DNA from: Pseudonocardia halophobica
GTDB taxonomy: Bacteria; Actinomycetota; Actinomycetes; Mycobacteriales; Pseudonocardiaceae
Direction of reading: 5' to 3'
Assembly: GCF_027922425.1 (NCBI RefSeq)
Contig: NZ_BSFQ01000005.1
Coordinates: forward strand, 248,001-312,000
Length of the DNA: 64,000 bases
Positions 8,305 through 16,474 of the stretch are shown one piece after another; the first letter of the stretch is position 1, and every line of letters starts with the position of its first letter. The translations under genes and the position numbers were made by a program. Below the pieces are notes generated by a model, which saw only the letters and a list, made by a program, of their open reading frames with translations, made no database searches and was not told the DNA's origin.

Positions 8305-8322
8305 GGACCACCGCGCACGCGC

Positions 8323-8511
8323 TCAGCGGGCCGTGTCGACGTGCGCGTCCGGTCCGGGGAAGAAGACCGACTCGTGGCCGTCCTGCCAGCGGACGCGGTA
8401 GTGCTCGGTGTCGCCCTCGCCGCCGAGGACGGCGACGATCGTCCCGCGCCGCCGGGCGGCGTCGAGGTGGTTGCTCTCGATGACGATGCGGTCGCCGACA
8501 TGAGCCTGCAC
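8323..8511 (-). CDS. DUF1918 protein (Rv0569/Rv2302-like)
   Basis: A 62-residue small basic/acidic protein starting at GTG (complement of 8509-8511) after a GGGAGG ribosome site. It covers a whole DUF1918 domain: VGDRIVIESNHLD, GTIVAVLGG, YRVRWQDGHESVFFPGPDA. The fold is an SH3-like barrel in solved homologues; the biochemical role is unknown. Rv0569 is a DosR-regulon member, which fits the context. A strong box is 86 bp upstream. Confidence 0.85.
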   Translation of the reverse strand: MQAHVGDRIVIESNHLDAARRRGTIVAVLGGEGDTEHYRVRWQDGHESVFFPGPDAHVDTAR

Positions 8512-8596
8512 GATGCCTCCCTGCACGCGGGTGGGCACCCCAGGATCGCGCGTCGGGCGCCCCGGGGCCAGGGTCCGGCGGGTCCCGGAGGCAGTA

Positions 8597-8610
8597 GGGA
8601 CTTCCGGCCC
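8597..8610. promoter_or_regulatory. DevR-like box between divergent DUF1918 and three-helix genes
   Basis: GGGACTTCCGGCCC, a strong copy. It lies 86 bp before the DUF1918 start (8511) and 197 bp before the gene at 8807, so it may serve the former only. Confidence 0.65.
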
Positions 8611-8806
8611 TGGTGCGCGGCGGCCCCGCCGGGCAGTATCCGGTCCCGACGCCGCGCGAACCGCGGCAATGCGTGCGTGTCCCGGGCTCCGTCGGAGCAA
8701 CGGCGGAGCCACCGGGCCGCCCGAACCCTTACCGATCGGCCCACCGGTCCGCTCGTCCACCCGCCCGGCCCCGCCGCGTCCTGCGCGGCGCCGCACGAGG
8801 AGCCCG

Positions 8807-9052
8807 ATGACCCTCACCGCTCTGCCCCTCACCTCGACCCCGCTCCCGGTCCGCGAGTTCGACGCGGTCACCTCCGCCGTCGCGCGGCTCGCGATCGAGT
8901 TCTCCGGGCGGGTGCCGCACGCGGTGGTGGCACAAGTCGTGCGCGCGTGCCGGGCGGACCTGTCCGGTGTGCCCGCGGGGGCCGTGCCGGAGCTGCTGGA
9001 GCGGCTGGCCCGCCAGCGCCTGCTCGACCTGGCGGAGCGTGACCTGGTCTGA
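8807..9052 (+). CDS. Small three-helix-bundle dimerization domain protein
   Basis: The 81-residue product, starting at ATG after GAGGAG, has the pattern VTSAVARLAIEFSG...VAQVVRACRADL...VPELLERLARQRLLDL. This matches the small actinobacterial proteins annotated as three-helix bundle dimerization domain proteins; function unknown. I rely on memory of the family pattern, not a search. Such genes often accompany stress-protein genes in these genomes. Confidence 0.65.
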   Translation: MTLTALPLTSTPLPVREFDAVTSAVARLAIEFSGRVPHAVVAQVVRACRADLSGVPAGAVPELLERLARQRLLDLAERDLV

Positions 9053-9055
9053 ACC

Positions 9056-9080
9056 CGGGCCGATCCGGGCCGATCCGGGC
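9056..9080. repeat. Short tandem repeat after 8807 gene
   Basis: The 10-mer CGGGCCGATC occurs twice in tandem and is followed by a partial third copy between two convergent genes. It has no hairpin-forming symmetry beyond the CCGG pieces, so it is not called a terminator. Confidence 0.5.
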
Positions 9081-9092
9081 TGAACCTGGGGA

Positions 9093-9950
9093 TCAGCCGG
9101 TCGGCCCGATCGGCAGCAACCCCGGCAGGGCGAGCACCTCGCGGCGCGGGGGCGTCGGCTCGGGCACGACCAGCACCGGACAGCGCGCGGCGGCCACGGC
9201 GTCGTCGCCCGGCGAGCCGGCGACGGCGCGCAGCAGGGCCCCGCGGCCGGAGCGGCCGACCACGAGCAGCTCGGCGTCGACCGACAGCATCGTGAGCACC
9301 GCGGCCGGGTCGCCGTGCACCACCAGCGGGTGCAGCTGCAGTTCCGGGTAGCCGATCCGCCAGGGCGAGAGCAGCTGGTCCAGCTCGCGCCGGGCGCCCT
9401 CGGCGGTGTCGTTCCCGCCGTGACCCCAGCCCGCGTCGGGGCCGAACGGGCCGGGCAGCAGCCGAGCGAGGTCGAGCAGCCCGCGGCCCCCGGCGCGCCA
9501 GACGCGCACCGCGACCAGCTCGGCGTCGCGCTCGAGGGCCTCGTCGACGGCCGTGCGCAGCACCTCCTCCGGGGTCCACGGCGCGACCCCGACCACCACG
9601 CGGCCGCGGGCCGTCTCGTCCGCCGGCACGACGGCCGTCGGGCAGAAGGAGTTCGACAGCACCGGCTCGGAGGCGGGCGCGGGCAGTGCCAGCAGCGCGG
9701 CGTCGGCGGTCAGCGGGCGCAGCGCCCGCCCGACAGGGCCGGGCAGCCGGCGCAGGTCGACCGGGAGGCGCGGGTACTCGCCGCGCAGCCGGCACACCGC
9801 GCGGGCGCCGTCCGCCCCGGTGCCGACGAGCTGCAGCGGCAGGTCCCGGCGGGTCGCCTCGGCCGCGGCCCAGCGCTGGGCGGCGATCCCGGCCACGGTC
9901 CCGCCGTCGTCGAGGACGAGGACCGGGCGCACCGGCGCGGCGAGCGTCAC
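9093..9950 (-). CDS. Divergent two-domain universal stress protein
   Basis: The 285-residue product begins VLVLDDGG and contains two USP-like halves. The first half is degenerate (short, ending SNSFCPTAVVPA). The second is normal: GRVVVGVAPWTPEEV, then ELLVVGRSGRGALLRAVAGSPGDD and AARCPVLVVPEP, with a partial nucleotide-binding loop. The GTG at 9950 was chosen because it directly precedes the first beta strand. It is divergent from the kinase at 10249, with a box at 10061 between them. Expected to be a cytoplasmic stress protein. Confidence 0.8.
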   Translation of the reverse strand: MTLAAPVRPVLVLDDGGTVAGIAAQRWAAAEATRRDLPLQLVGTGADGARAVCRLRGEYPRLPVDLRRLPGPVGRALRPLTADAALLALPAPASEPVLSNSFCPTAVVPADETARGRVVVGVAPWTPEEVLRTAVDEALERDAELVAVRVWRAGGRGLLDLARLLPGPFGPDAGWGHGGNDTAEGARRELDQLLSPWRIGYPELQLHPLVVHGDPAAVLTMLSVDAELLVVGRSGRGALLRAVAGSPGDDAVAAARCPVLVVPEPTPPRREVLALPGLLPIGPTG

Positions 9951-10060
9951 GGGCGGACCGTCCCGGCACCGGGCCCCGGACGGGGCGGGACGAGCGGGCG
10001 GGGTGCGGGGGAGTGCACGATCACCGCCCCAGCCTCCGTGGCCGGGGCCCCGCCCCGGCA

Positions 10061-10074
10061 GGGCCGGAAGTCCT
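10061..10074. promoter_or_regulatory. DevR-like box between USP and histidine kinase
   Basis: GGGCCGGAAGTCCT lies 111 bp before the USP start (9950) and 175 bp before the kinase start (10249). On the USP strand it reads AGGACTTCCGGCCC, nearly identical to the copy at 8597. Confidence 0.6.
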
Positions 10075-10248
10075 CCGTCCGGGACGCCCACGACGGCCCG
10101 CGGAGCTGCGGGTTCCCCCGGCCGGGTGCCTGTGCGTTCGGCCTGCCGGGGCCCCTGGCGCGCAGGTCCCGCCCTGCGTAGCGTGCAGGTCCGGGGTGCG
10201 TCCGGGGGCGTCGGCGCGCCACGCCGGGGACCGTGCGCAGGGGGGCCG

Positions 10249-12039
10249 ATGTCCGACGAGCCGTCCTCCGCCGAGCGGGCCCGGACGACCGGCCCGGGCC
10301 GGTCCCGTCCGGCCGAGCCCGCGCTGACCTTCCCCGACCTGCCGCGTCTGGAGCTCGAGCAGCTGCTGCACCAGCTGGTCGACCGCGCCGGCGAGGTCAT
10401 GGCCACCCAGGGCCGGCTGCGCGGGCTGTTGCGCGCCAACCAGGCCGTCGTCTCCGACCTGACCCTGCCCGCGGTGCTGCGGCGGATCTGCGAGGCCGCG
10501 CGTGAGCTCGTCGACGCCCGGTTCGCCGCGTTCGGGGTGCTCGGCGCGGACGGGACCATCGCCGAGCTGGTCCAGGTCGGCATGGACGAGGCGACCGTGC
10601 GGGCGATGGACACCTTCCCCGAGGGTAAGGGGCTGCTCGGCGCGGTGATCGACGAGGGCAGGCCGATCCGGCTGCGTACCGTCGCCGACGACCCGCGGTC
10701 CTCGGGCCTCCCGCCGGGGCACCCGCCGATGACGAGCTTCCTGGGCGTCCCGATCCGGGTGCGGGACGAGAAGTTCGGCGGGCTCTACCTCGCCGGCTGC
10801 AGGCGCGGCGAGTTCACACCGGAGGACGAGGAGCTCACCCGCGCGCTCGCCGCGACGGCGGCCGTCGCGATCGACAACGCCCGGCTCTACGAGTCCACCC
10901 GGCGCCGCGGCGAGTGGCTCGCCGCCACCGCCGAGGTGACCCGCGAGACGCTGGACCCGACCGAGGGCCGGCCGCTGACCGCGATCGCCGAGCGCAGCCG
11001 CGGGCTCACCGGCGCGGACCTCGCGGTGGTCCTGCTGCCCGACGACGAGGACACCCTGCGGATCGAGATCGCCGTCGGCGGCCCGGGGCAGGAGGAGGTC
11101 GCCGAGCAGCTGCTCGGGGGCGTGGTGCCACGGGCGCGCTCCCTGTCCGGGCACGTGTTCGACACGTGCCGGCCGCTGCGGCTCTCCGACCCGCGGGAGC
11201 TGCACGACCTCATGCCGGCGGTCGCGGTGGTCGAGCTGCGGATCGGGCCGGTGCTCGTCGTCCCGCTGCTCGGGGCCGACCGGACGGAGGGTGTGCTGCT
11301 GCTGGCCCGCGTGGTCGGCAGGCCGGTGTTCACCCCGGAGGACCAGAAGCTCACCGCCGGCTTCGCCAACCAGGCCGCGATCGCGCTGGAGCTCGCGGAG
11401 TCGCGCGTCGAGCGGGAGCGGCTGCACGTGCTCGACGAGCGCGAGCGGATCGCCGCCGACCTGCACGACCACGTGATCCAGCGGCTCTTCGTGGCGGGCC
11501 TGTCGCTGCAGGGCGTGGCCTCCCGGCTCGCCGGCCCGGAGGCCACCCGGCTGACCCAGGTGATCAACGACCTCGACGACACCATCGCGCAGATCCGCAC
11601 GAGCATCTTCTCGTTGCAGCGCACCGGCGACGACGAGGGCGTCCGCAGCCGGATCCTCGCCGTGGTCACCGAGTCGGCGCGACTGCTCGGGTTCACCCCG
11701 CTGCTGCGCTTCAGCGGCCCGGCCGAGACGCTCGTCGCCGCGGCGCACGACGAGACCCTCGTCGACGACCTGGTCGCCGTCCTGCGGGAGGCACTGGCCA
11801 ACGTGGCCAAGCACGCCGAGGCGTCGCGGGTGGAGGTCGACGTCGTGGCCGAGACCTCCGACGGCGACGACCGGCTCTCGCTGCTGGTCACCGACGACGG
11901 GAAGGGGCCCGCAGGGGGCCCGCGGCGCAGTGGCCTGGCGAACCTGGAACGGCGGGCGCGGCGCCGCGGCGGCAGCTTCGAGCTGTCCCCGCGCACGCCG
12001 AGCGGCTCCCGGCTGCGCTGGGTGGCGGCCCTGTCCTGA
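10249..12039 (+). CDS. GAF-GAF histidine kinase, DevS/DosS-like (copy 1)
   Basis: The 596-residue protein has an N-terminal helix, GAF-A (about 65-215, with GHPPMTSFLGVPIRVRDEKFGGLYLA), GAF-B (about 225-385), a HisKA_3 dimerization helix with ADLHDHVIQRLF (phospho-acceptor His about 410) and a HATPase domain (N-box REALANVAKHAE, G-box VTDDGKGP). No membrane segments. In mycobacterial DosS/DosT, GAF-A holds heme and senses O2, NO and CO; conservation of the HPPM-SFLGVP stretch suggests the same here, but the ligand His was not proven. ATG follows CAGGGGGG. No response regulator is adjacent; the likely partner is the DevR gene at 24714. Confidence 0.88.
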   Translation: MSDEPSSAERARTTGPGRSRPAEPALTFPDLPRLELEQLLHQLVDRAGEVMATQGRLRGLLRANQAVVSDLTLPAVLRRICEAARELVDARFAAFGVLGADGTIAELVQVGMDEATVRAMDTFPEGKGLLGAVIDEGRPIRLRTVADDPRSSGLPPGHPPMTSFLGVPIRVRDEKFGGLYLAGCRRGEFTPEDEELTRALAATAAVAIDNARLYESTRRRGEWLAATAEVTRETLDPTEGRPLTAIAERSRGLTGADLAVVLLPDDEDTLRIEIAVGGPGQEEVAEQLLGGVVPRARSLSGHVFDTCRPLRLSDPRELHDLMPAVAVVELRIGPVLVVPLLGADRTEGVLLLARVVGRPVFTPEDQKLTAGFANQAAIALELAESRVERERLHVLDERERIAADLHDHVIQRLFVAGLSLQGVASRLAGPEATRLTQVINDLDDTIAQIRTSIFSLQRTGDDEGVRSRILAVVTESARLLGFTPLLRFSGPAETLVAAAHDETLVDDLVAVLREALANVAKHAEASRVEVDVVAETSDGDDRLSLLVTDDGKGPAGGPRRSGLANLERRARRRGGSFELSPRTPSGSRLRWVAALS

Positions 12040-12076
12040 CGGGCGGGTTCGGTCCCGACCGACGCCGGGACTCCTG

Positions 12077-12090
12077 CGGACCTTCGGCCC
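12077..12090. promoter_or_regulatory. DevR-like box ahead of Rv1733c-like gene
   Basis: CGGACCTTCGGCCC, 37 bp before the ATG at 12127. It matches the island consensus except for the first base. Confidence 0.65.
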
Positions 12091-12126
12091 TGCCCGCCGC
12101 GCGCCGGCCTCCCGAGGCTGTCCGCC

Positions 12127-12687
12127 ATGACCCCACCGTCGCGCCGGGCCCGCCTGCCCCGGCGCCGGTCCGACCGCATCGCGGACCTCGCCGCGTGGGT
12201 GGTCTGCGCCCTGGTGCTGGTCTCCCTGGGCGCGGCGATCGTCGTGGGGCTCGGCATCCACCGCGACCTCTCCGCGCGCGCCGCGACCGAGGCCCGGGAG
12301 CGCACCCCGGTCACCGCCGTCGTCGCCGAGGACGTCCCCGTGGTCCCCGAGGCCGGCAACCGGATCCCGGCCGACGTGCGGTGGACCGGGCCCGACGGCG
12401 TCGAGCGCGTCGGGCGCACGGAGGTCTCCGCCCCGAAGCACGTCGGCGACGAGGTCGGCGCGTGGGTGACCGACGACGGCCGGCTGGTCCGCGCCCCCCT
12501 TGCCGCGCAGGAGGTCACGTTCGTGACGATCACGTCCGCGGGCACGCTGCTGCTGCTGTCCGGGCTCGCGCTGGGCGGCCTCGCGAAGCTGGCGTTCGCC
12601 GGGGTCGCGCGGCTGCGCGCCGCCGAGTGGGAGCGGGAGTGGGCCGACGTGGAGCCGCGCTGGACCGGCCGGGCCTCCACGGGCTGA
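12127..12687 (+). CDS. Rv1733c-like two-pass membrane protein
   Basis: The 186-residue protein has a basic N-terminus, a first transmembrane segment (about 23-46), an extracytoplasmic domain with TPVTAVVAEDVP, VRWTGPDGVERVGRTEV and VGAWVTDDGRLV motifs, and a second segment (about 138-160). The order and the W(T)GPDG..R.G...V pattern are those of the Rv1733c family, a DosR-regulon membrane protein of unknown function. Box 37 bp upstream. Single-gene unit or first gene before the STAS gene. Confidence 0.85.
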   Translation: MTPPSRRARLPRRRSDRIADLAAWVVCALVLVSLGAAIVVGLGIHRDLSARAATEARERTPVTAVVAEDVPVVPEAGNRIPADVRWTGPDGVERVGRTEVSAPKHVGDEVGAWVTDDGRLVRAPLAAQEVTFVTITSAGTLLLLSGLALGGLAKLAFAGVARLRAAEWEREWADVEPRWTGRASTG

Positions 12688-12716
12688 CGGCTGTACGGGT
12701 TCGCGTGCAAGGCCTC

Positions 12717-12730
12717 GGGACCTTGGTCCC
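12717..12730. promoter_or_regulatory. Strongest DevR-like box: ahead of STAS gene
   Basis: GGGACCTTGGTCCC has full symmetry except the two central bases, and is flanked by C and GA (CGGGACC...TCCCGA), extending the palindrome. It is 129 bp before the ATG at 12859 and follows the Rv1733c-like stop by 30 bp. Confidence 0.75.
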
Positions 12731-12858
12731 GACCGCCGGGGACCTCCGCGGGTACTGACCGCGTGTCGGCGCGACGGAGGGTTGGGGCATTCCCCGTGGA
12801 CCCCGTCGGGCCCGACGGGCCGACCCGCGCCCGGACGGGCGTGGAAGGAGCGGAACCC

Positions 12859-13224
12859 ATGACCTCGGCGCTTCCCGTCCAGCTCTCCGTCGAGGTGCCG
12901 GGCAGCGGCACCGTCCTGGTGCGCGTGGCCGGCGACCTCGACGCGGGCAACGGGACGCGGCTGCTCCGCCTGCTCGACGACCTGCTGCGGGACTCGTCGG
13001 CGCTGGTCGGCGGCCCGGCCGGGAACCGTCGCCGGCTGGTCGTGGACCTGCGCGACGTCCGCTCCTTCGAGTGCCGCGGCCTCGACGTCCTCCGGCACGC
13101 GCGGCACCGCGCCGCGACGGTCGGGGTGGACCTCGTCGTCGACGGGGTGGAGGACCGCAGGCCCGTGCTGCCCGGCCGGGTGCTGGCCCTGCTCGACTCC
13201 GTCGCCCCGGCCCTCGCGGGCTGA
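12859..13224 (+). CDS. STAS-domain anti-sigma factor antagonist
   Basis: The 121-residue product has the STAS fold order: VPGSGTVLVRVAGDLDAGNGTRLL, RLVVDLRDVRSFECRGLDVLRHAR and VGVDLVVDGV. In canonical antagonists (SpoIIAA type) a Ser/Thr in the D-x-S segment is phosphorylated by an anti-sigma kinase; here the loop reads VRSFECRG, with Ser and Cys near that site. It probably regulates a sigma factor or anti-sigma factor by binding, but no kinase partner is adjacent. ATG 12859 is preceded by GGAAGGAG, which decides against the GTG at 12763. Confidence 0.8.
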   Translation: MTSALPVQLSVEVPGSGTVLVRVAGDLDAGNGTRLLRLLDDLLRDSSALVGGPAGNRRRLVVDLRDVRSFECRGLDVLRHARHRAATVGVDLVVDGVEDRRPVLPGRVLALLDSVAPALAG

Positions 13225-13244
13225 GCGGGTCGAGGACCCCGGAG

Positions 13245-13258
13245 GGGCCGAAGGACCC
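13245..13258. promoter_or_regulatory. DevR-like box ahead of small Cys protein
   Basis: GGGCCGAAGGACCC, 56 bp before the GTG at 13314. Confidence 0.65.
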
Positions 13259-13313
13259 TGGCGGCGGCCCCGCCCGGTGCGCTACACGTCCGGGGGTATC
13301 CGAGGAGGGTGTC

Positions 13314-13526
13314 GTGCACCGGAACGACCTGCGGTACGAGTCGGGCCTCGTCGAGGCGATCTGGGTGGGGGAGTGCCCCGCCTGCGGCGCCACGGTCCGG
13401 GTCAACCACCCCGCCCAGGCGGTGAGCTGGGAGTCTGCGCACTCCCGTTGCGGCTGCGGCCGTCCGCTGGTCCCGGACGAGACCGGCCGCGGCTGGCGGC
13501 CCCGGCGCGGGACGCCCGTGGGCTGA
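13314..13526 (+). CDS. Small zinc-ribbon-like protein
   Basis: A 70-residue protein starting at GTG after GAGGAGG. It has two Cys clusters, GECPACGATVRV and SRCGCGRPL, spaced as in a zinc ribbon (CxxC...CxC). I do not recognise a named family. With its own box 56 bp upstream it appears to be an independent member of the island's regulon. Confidence 0.7.
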   Translation: MHRNDLRYESGLVEAIWVGECPACGATVRVNHPAQAVSWESAHSRCGCGRPLVPDETGRGWRPRRGTPVG

Positions 13527-13550
13527 GCCCGGGCGCGTTCCCGGGCGGCG

Positions 13551-13564
13551 GGGTCCTTCGTCCC
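13551..13564. promoter_or_regulatory. DevR-like box ahead of triple USP operon
   Basis: GGGTCCTTCGTCCC, 137 bp before the ATG at 13701. It keeps both GGG/CCC ends and the CCTTCG core. Confidence 0.65.
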
Positions 13565-13700
13565 CTCCCACCGGGCCGGAGAGCAGCAGCGGCGGCCTCC
13601 GGCCCCGCGCCACCGTGTCCCCGTCGGCTCGTGCCGACATCCGCGACGACATCGGTGACGACGCCCGCGGTGACGTCCCGGGGCGTCCGGGGGAGGAACG

Positions 13701-14597
13701 ATGACGAACCAGCTCGGCGGCGCCGTGGTCGCCGGCGTGGACGGATCCGACTCGGCGCTCGACGCCACGCGCTGGGCCGCGGCCGACGCGGCCCGCCGCG
13801 GCACCCGGCTCCGGCTCGTCGCGGCCGTCGGCTGGACGACGTTCCAGCCCGCCGGTCTGCCCGCGCTCGGGCAGGAGTACCAGCGGCAGGTCACCGCCCG
13901 CGCGGCCGAGGAGCACCTCGAGGCGGCGGTCGCGGCGGCCCGGGAGGTCGCCCCCGGCGTGGAGATCGAACGCGAGGTGCGCGGCGGCGAGGCCCCGGTC
14001 GTGCTGCGGACCGAGTCCGAGCGGGCGGCCCTGGTCGTGGTCGGCACGCGCGGCCGCGGCGGCTTCAGCGGGCTGCTGCTCGGCTCGGTCGCGGTCGCCG
14101 TCGCGACGCACGCCGAGTGCCCCGTGGTGGTCGTCCGCGGGACGTCGGCGCCGGACGGGCCGATCGTCGTCGGGGTCGACGGCAGCGACGGCGGCGGCGA
14201 GAACGAGGCCGCGCTGGGCGTCGCGTTCGAGGAGGCGTCCCGGCGGTCGGTGCCGCTGGTCGCGGTGCACGCGTGGAGCGAGGCCGTGCTCGATCCCTTC
14301 CTCGTGCCGCTGCTCGACCGCACCGTCGTGCAGGCGGAGCAGGAGAAGGCCCTCGAGGGGCGGCTGGCCGGCTGGACCGCGAAGTACACCGGCGTCGACG
14401 TGCGCGCCGTGATCGTGGTCGACGGGGCGGCGCGGGAGCTCGTGGACCGCTCGACCGGGGCGGCGCTGGTCGTGGTCGGCTCGCGGGGGCGGGGCACGGT
14501 CGCCGGGGCGCTGCTCGGCTCGGTGAGCCAGGCCGTCCTGCACCACGCGGCCAGCCCGGTGGCCGTGGTGCGGCCCGAGGCGGGGACCCCGGCGTGA
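13701..14597 (+). CDS. Universal stress protein, two domains (tandem copy 1)
   Basis: The 298-residue product has two complete UspA domains. Domain 1: VVAGVDGSDSALDATRWAA ... VVVGTRGRGGFSGLLLGSV; domain 2: IVVGVDGSDGGGEN ... VVVGSRGRGTVAGALLGSVSQAVL. Both have the G-2x-G-9x-G-S ATP-binding signature, unlike the USPs at 5328 and 9093. First gene of a three-USP operon joined by 4-bp stop/start overlaps. Start ATG follows GGGGGAGGAACG. Confidence 0.92.
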   Translation: MTNQLGGAVVAGVDGSDSALDATRWAAADAARRGTRLRLVAAVGWTTFQPAGLPALGQEYQRQVTARAAEEHLEAAVAAAREVAPGVEIEREVRGGEAPVVLRTESERAALVVVGTRGRGGFSGLLLGSVAVAVATHAECPVVVVRGTSAPDGPIVVGVDGSDGGGENEAALGVAFEEASRRSVPLVAVHAWSEAVLDPFLVPLLDRTVVQAEQEKALEGRLAGWTAKYTGVDVRAVIVVDGAARELVDRSTGAALVVVGSRGRGTVAGALLGSVSQAVLHHAASPVAVVRPEAGTPA

Positions 14598-15502
14598 CCG
14601 GCAGCCCGGAGCGGACCGCCGGCGGGCCGGTGGTCGTCGGCGTGGACGAGTCCGACTCGGCGCGCGATGCGGTGCGCTGGGCCGCCGCCGAGGCCGCGCG
14701 CCGCGGCGCCCCGCTGCGCCTGGTGGCCGCGTTCGCGCCGATCCCGGCCGGGCACGTCGGCAACCCGGGCCTCGGCACGAGCTACCGGCGGGTGATGACC
14801 GAGGCCGCCCGCGGGGTGCTCACCTCGGCGGCCGAGCTGGCCGCGCAGGTCGCGCCCGGCGTCGCGACGGAGGCCGAGCTGCGGACCGGGTTCCCGGTCC
14901 CCGTGCTGCTCGACGAGTCGGACCGGGCCGTGCTGACCGTCGTCGGCAGCCGGGGCCTGGGCGGGTTCACCGGGCTGCTCGTCGGGTCGGTCGCGGTGGC
15001 GCTCGCCGCCAGGGGCGGGTCCCCGGTGGCGGTGGTGCGGGGCGACCCGGGCGAAGGGGCCGAGGGGGACCGGCCCGTGGTCGTCGGCGTCGACGGGTCG
15101 CCGACCGGCGAGTCCGCCCTCGCGCTCGCGTACGAGGAGGCCGCGCTGCGGTCCGCGCCGCTCGTCGCCGTGCACACCTGGCTCGACGACATGCTCGAGC
15201 CCGCCCTCGCGCCGATGATCGACTGGGCCGCCCTGGAGACCGAGGAGAGCGCGCTGCTGGCCCAGCGACTGGCCGGGTGGTCCGAGAAGTACCCCGACGT
15301 GGAGGTCCGCCGGCTGGTGGTGCGGGACCGGCCGGCGCGGGCGCTGGTCGCCGAGTCGGCCGGGGCCGCGCTCGTCGTCGTCGGGTCGCGGGGGCGCGGG
15401 GGCGCGGCCGGGCTGCTGCTCGGGTCGGTGAGCCACGCGCTGCTGCAGCACGCCCACTGCCCGGTGCTGGTGGTGCGCCCGGACGGCGGAGGGTCGGGAT
15501 GA
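14594..15502 (+). CDS. Universal stress protein, two domains (tandem copy 2)
   Basis: The 302-residue product starts at a GTG overlapping the previous stop (GTGA, 14594-14597). Domain 1 has VVVGVDESDSARDAVRWAA and VVGSRGLGGFTGLLVGSV; domain 2 has VVVGVDGSPTGESALALA and VVGSRGRGGAAGLLLGSVSHALL. Both signatures support ATP binding. The second domain is very similar to those of copies 1 and 3, pointing to tandem duplication. Confidence 0.92.
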   Translation: MTGSPERTAGGPVVVGVDESDSARDAVRWAAAEAARRGAPLRLVAAFAPIPAGHVGNPGLGTSYRRVMTEAARGVLTSAAELAAQVAPGVATEAELRTGFPVPVLLDESDRAVLTVVGSRGLGGFTGLLVGSVAVALAARGGSPVAVVRGDPGEGAEGDRPVVVGVDGSPTGESALALAYEEAALRSAPLVAVHTWLDDMLEPALAPMIDWAALETEESALLAQRLAGWSEKYPDVEVRRLVVRDRPARALVAESAGAALVVVGSRGRGGAAGLLLGSVSHALLQHAHCPVLVVRPDGGGSG

Positions 15503-16389
15503 GCCTGCCGGGCACCGTCGTCGCCGGGATCGACGGGTCGGACCTGGCGAACGAGGCGGCGCGCTGGGCGGCGGCCGAGGCGGCCCGGCACCGGTGCGTG
15601 CTGCGGCTCGTGCGGGCCTACCAGCTGCCGCCGTCGTCGGCGCCCGAGGCGTCGTCGCTGCTCTGGTCGCACGCCCACCACCAGCTGTGGAACGCCGCGC
15701 ACCACGCACGGGCGGTGGTCCCGGAGCTCGCGGTCGAGCAGGCGGTGGTCGAGGGCGACCCGGCGGAGGTGCTGCTGCGCGAGGCGGCGGGTGCCCGCGT
15801 GCTGGTGGTCGGGACGCGCGGCGTCGGCGGGTTCGCCTCCCTGCTGGTCGGGTCGGTCGGCGCGGCGCTCGCGCGTCAGGCCCCGTGCCCGCTCGTCGTG
15901 GTCCGTGGCCCGGTCCTGTCCGACGCCGCGCTGAGGCACACCGACCGCACCCGGCCGGTCGTCGTCGGGGTGGACGGGGCGCCGGCGAGCGAGCCCGCGC
16001 TGGCGTTCGCCTTCGCGGAGGCCGACGCCTGGGCGGCGCCGCTGGTCGCGGTGCACGCCTGGCTCGAGCACCTCGAGGACCCCGACGCGCTCGCCGAGCT
16101 CGCGGAGCTGGAGGAGCAGGAGCGCGAGCTCCTGGCCGAGCGGCTCGCGGGCTGGACCGGCAAGTACCCCGGCGTGCGGGTGTCGCGCGAGCTCGTCCAC
16201 GGGCCGCCCGCGCGGACCCTCGTCGCCCGCTCGGCACACGCCCGGCTGGTGGTCGTCGGCTCGAGCGGGCGCGGCCCGGTCGGCCGCGTGCTGCTCGGCT
16301 CGACGGGCCGGGCGCTGCTCCACCACGCCCTCGCGCCGGTGGCCGTGGTCCGCCCCGACGGCCCGGGGGCCGCGCCGGACCGCACCTGA
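15499..16389 (+). CDS. Universal stress protein, two domains (tandem copy 3)
   Basis: The 296-residue product starts at an ATG overlapping the previous stop (ATGA, 15499-15502). Domain 1 has VVAGIDGSDLANEAARWAA and VVGTRGVGGFASLLVGSVG; domain 2 has VVVGVDGAPASEPALAFA and VVVGSSGRGPVGRVLLGSTG. Domain 1 is the most divergent in its middle part (VRAYQLPPSSAPEASSLLW), suggesting a different partner. Last gene of the coupled USP operon. Confidence 0.92.
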   Translation: MSLPGTVVAGIDGSDLANEAARWAAAEAARHRCVLRLVRAYQLPPSSAPEASSLLWSHAHHQLWNAAHHARAVVPELAVEQAVVEGDPAEVLLREAAGARVLVVGTRGVGGFASLLVGSVGAALARQAPCPLVVVRGPVLSDAALRHTDRTRPVVVGVDGAPASEPALAFAFAEADAWAAPLVAVHAWLEHLEDPDALAELAELEEQERELLAERLAGWTGKYPGVRVSRELVHGPPARTLVARSAHARLVVVGSSGRGPVGRVLLGSTGRALLHHALAPVAVVRPDGPGAAPDRT

Positions 16390-16423
16390 GCGGGGCTGCG
16401 CCCACACGGGATTCGGACGATGG

Positions 16424-16438
16424 TGTGGTCGCGCCACA
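16424..16438. promoter_or_regulatory. Inverted repeat TGTGG-N5-CCACA, candidate operator
   Basis: TGTGGTCGCGCCACA has perfect 5-bp arms and lies 37-51 bp ahead of the transporter ATG, over the expected -35 region. It may be bound by the PucR-type regulator encoded downstream, which is an inference. Confidence 0.5.
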
Positions 16439-16445
16439 TACTCGT

Positions 16446-16459
16446 GGGGCCCGGGCCCC
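16446..16459. promoter_or_regulatory. Perfect 14-bp palindrome next to the -10 element
   Basis: GGGGCCCGGGCCCC is fully symmetrical and ends 2 bp before the TACCGT -10-like element, so a bound protein would block RNA polymerase. Confidence 0.45.
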
Positions 16460-16461
16460 AC

Positions 16462-16467
16462 TACCGT
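16462..16467 (+). promoter_or_regulatory. -10-like element, leaderless transporter transcript
   Basis: TACCGT followed by 7 nt and then the ATG at 16475, with no ribosome site. This is the spacing expected when transcription begins at the start codon. Confidence 0.5.
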
Positions 16468-16474
16468 CCGGACC

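Noticed and set aside
12763..12858. GTG at 12763 as start of the STAS gene
   Set aside because: The added residues are Arg/Pro-rich and the ATG at 12859 has a clear GGAAGGAG site.
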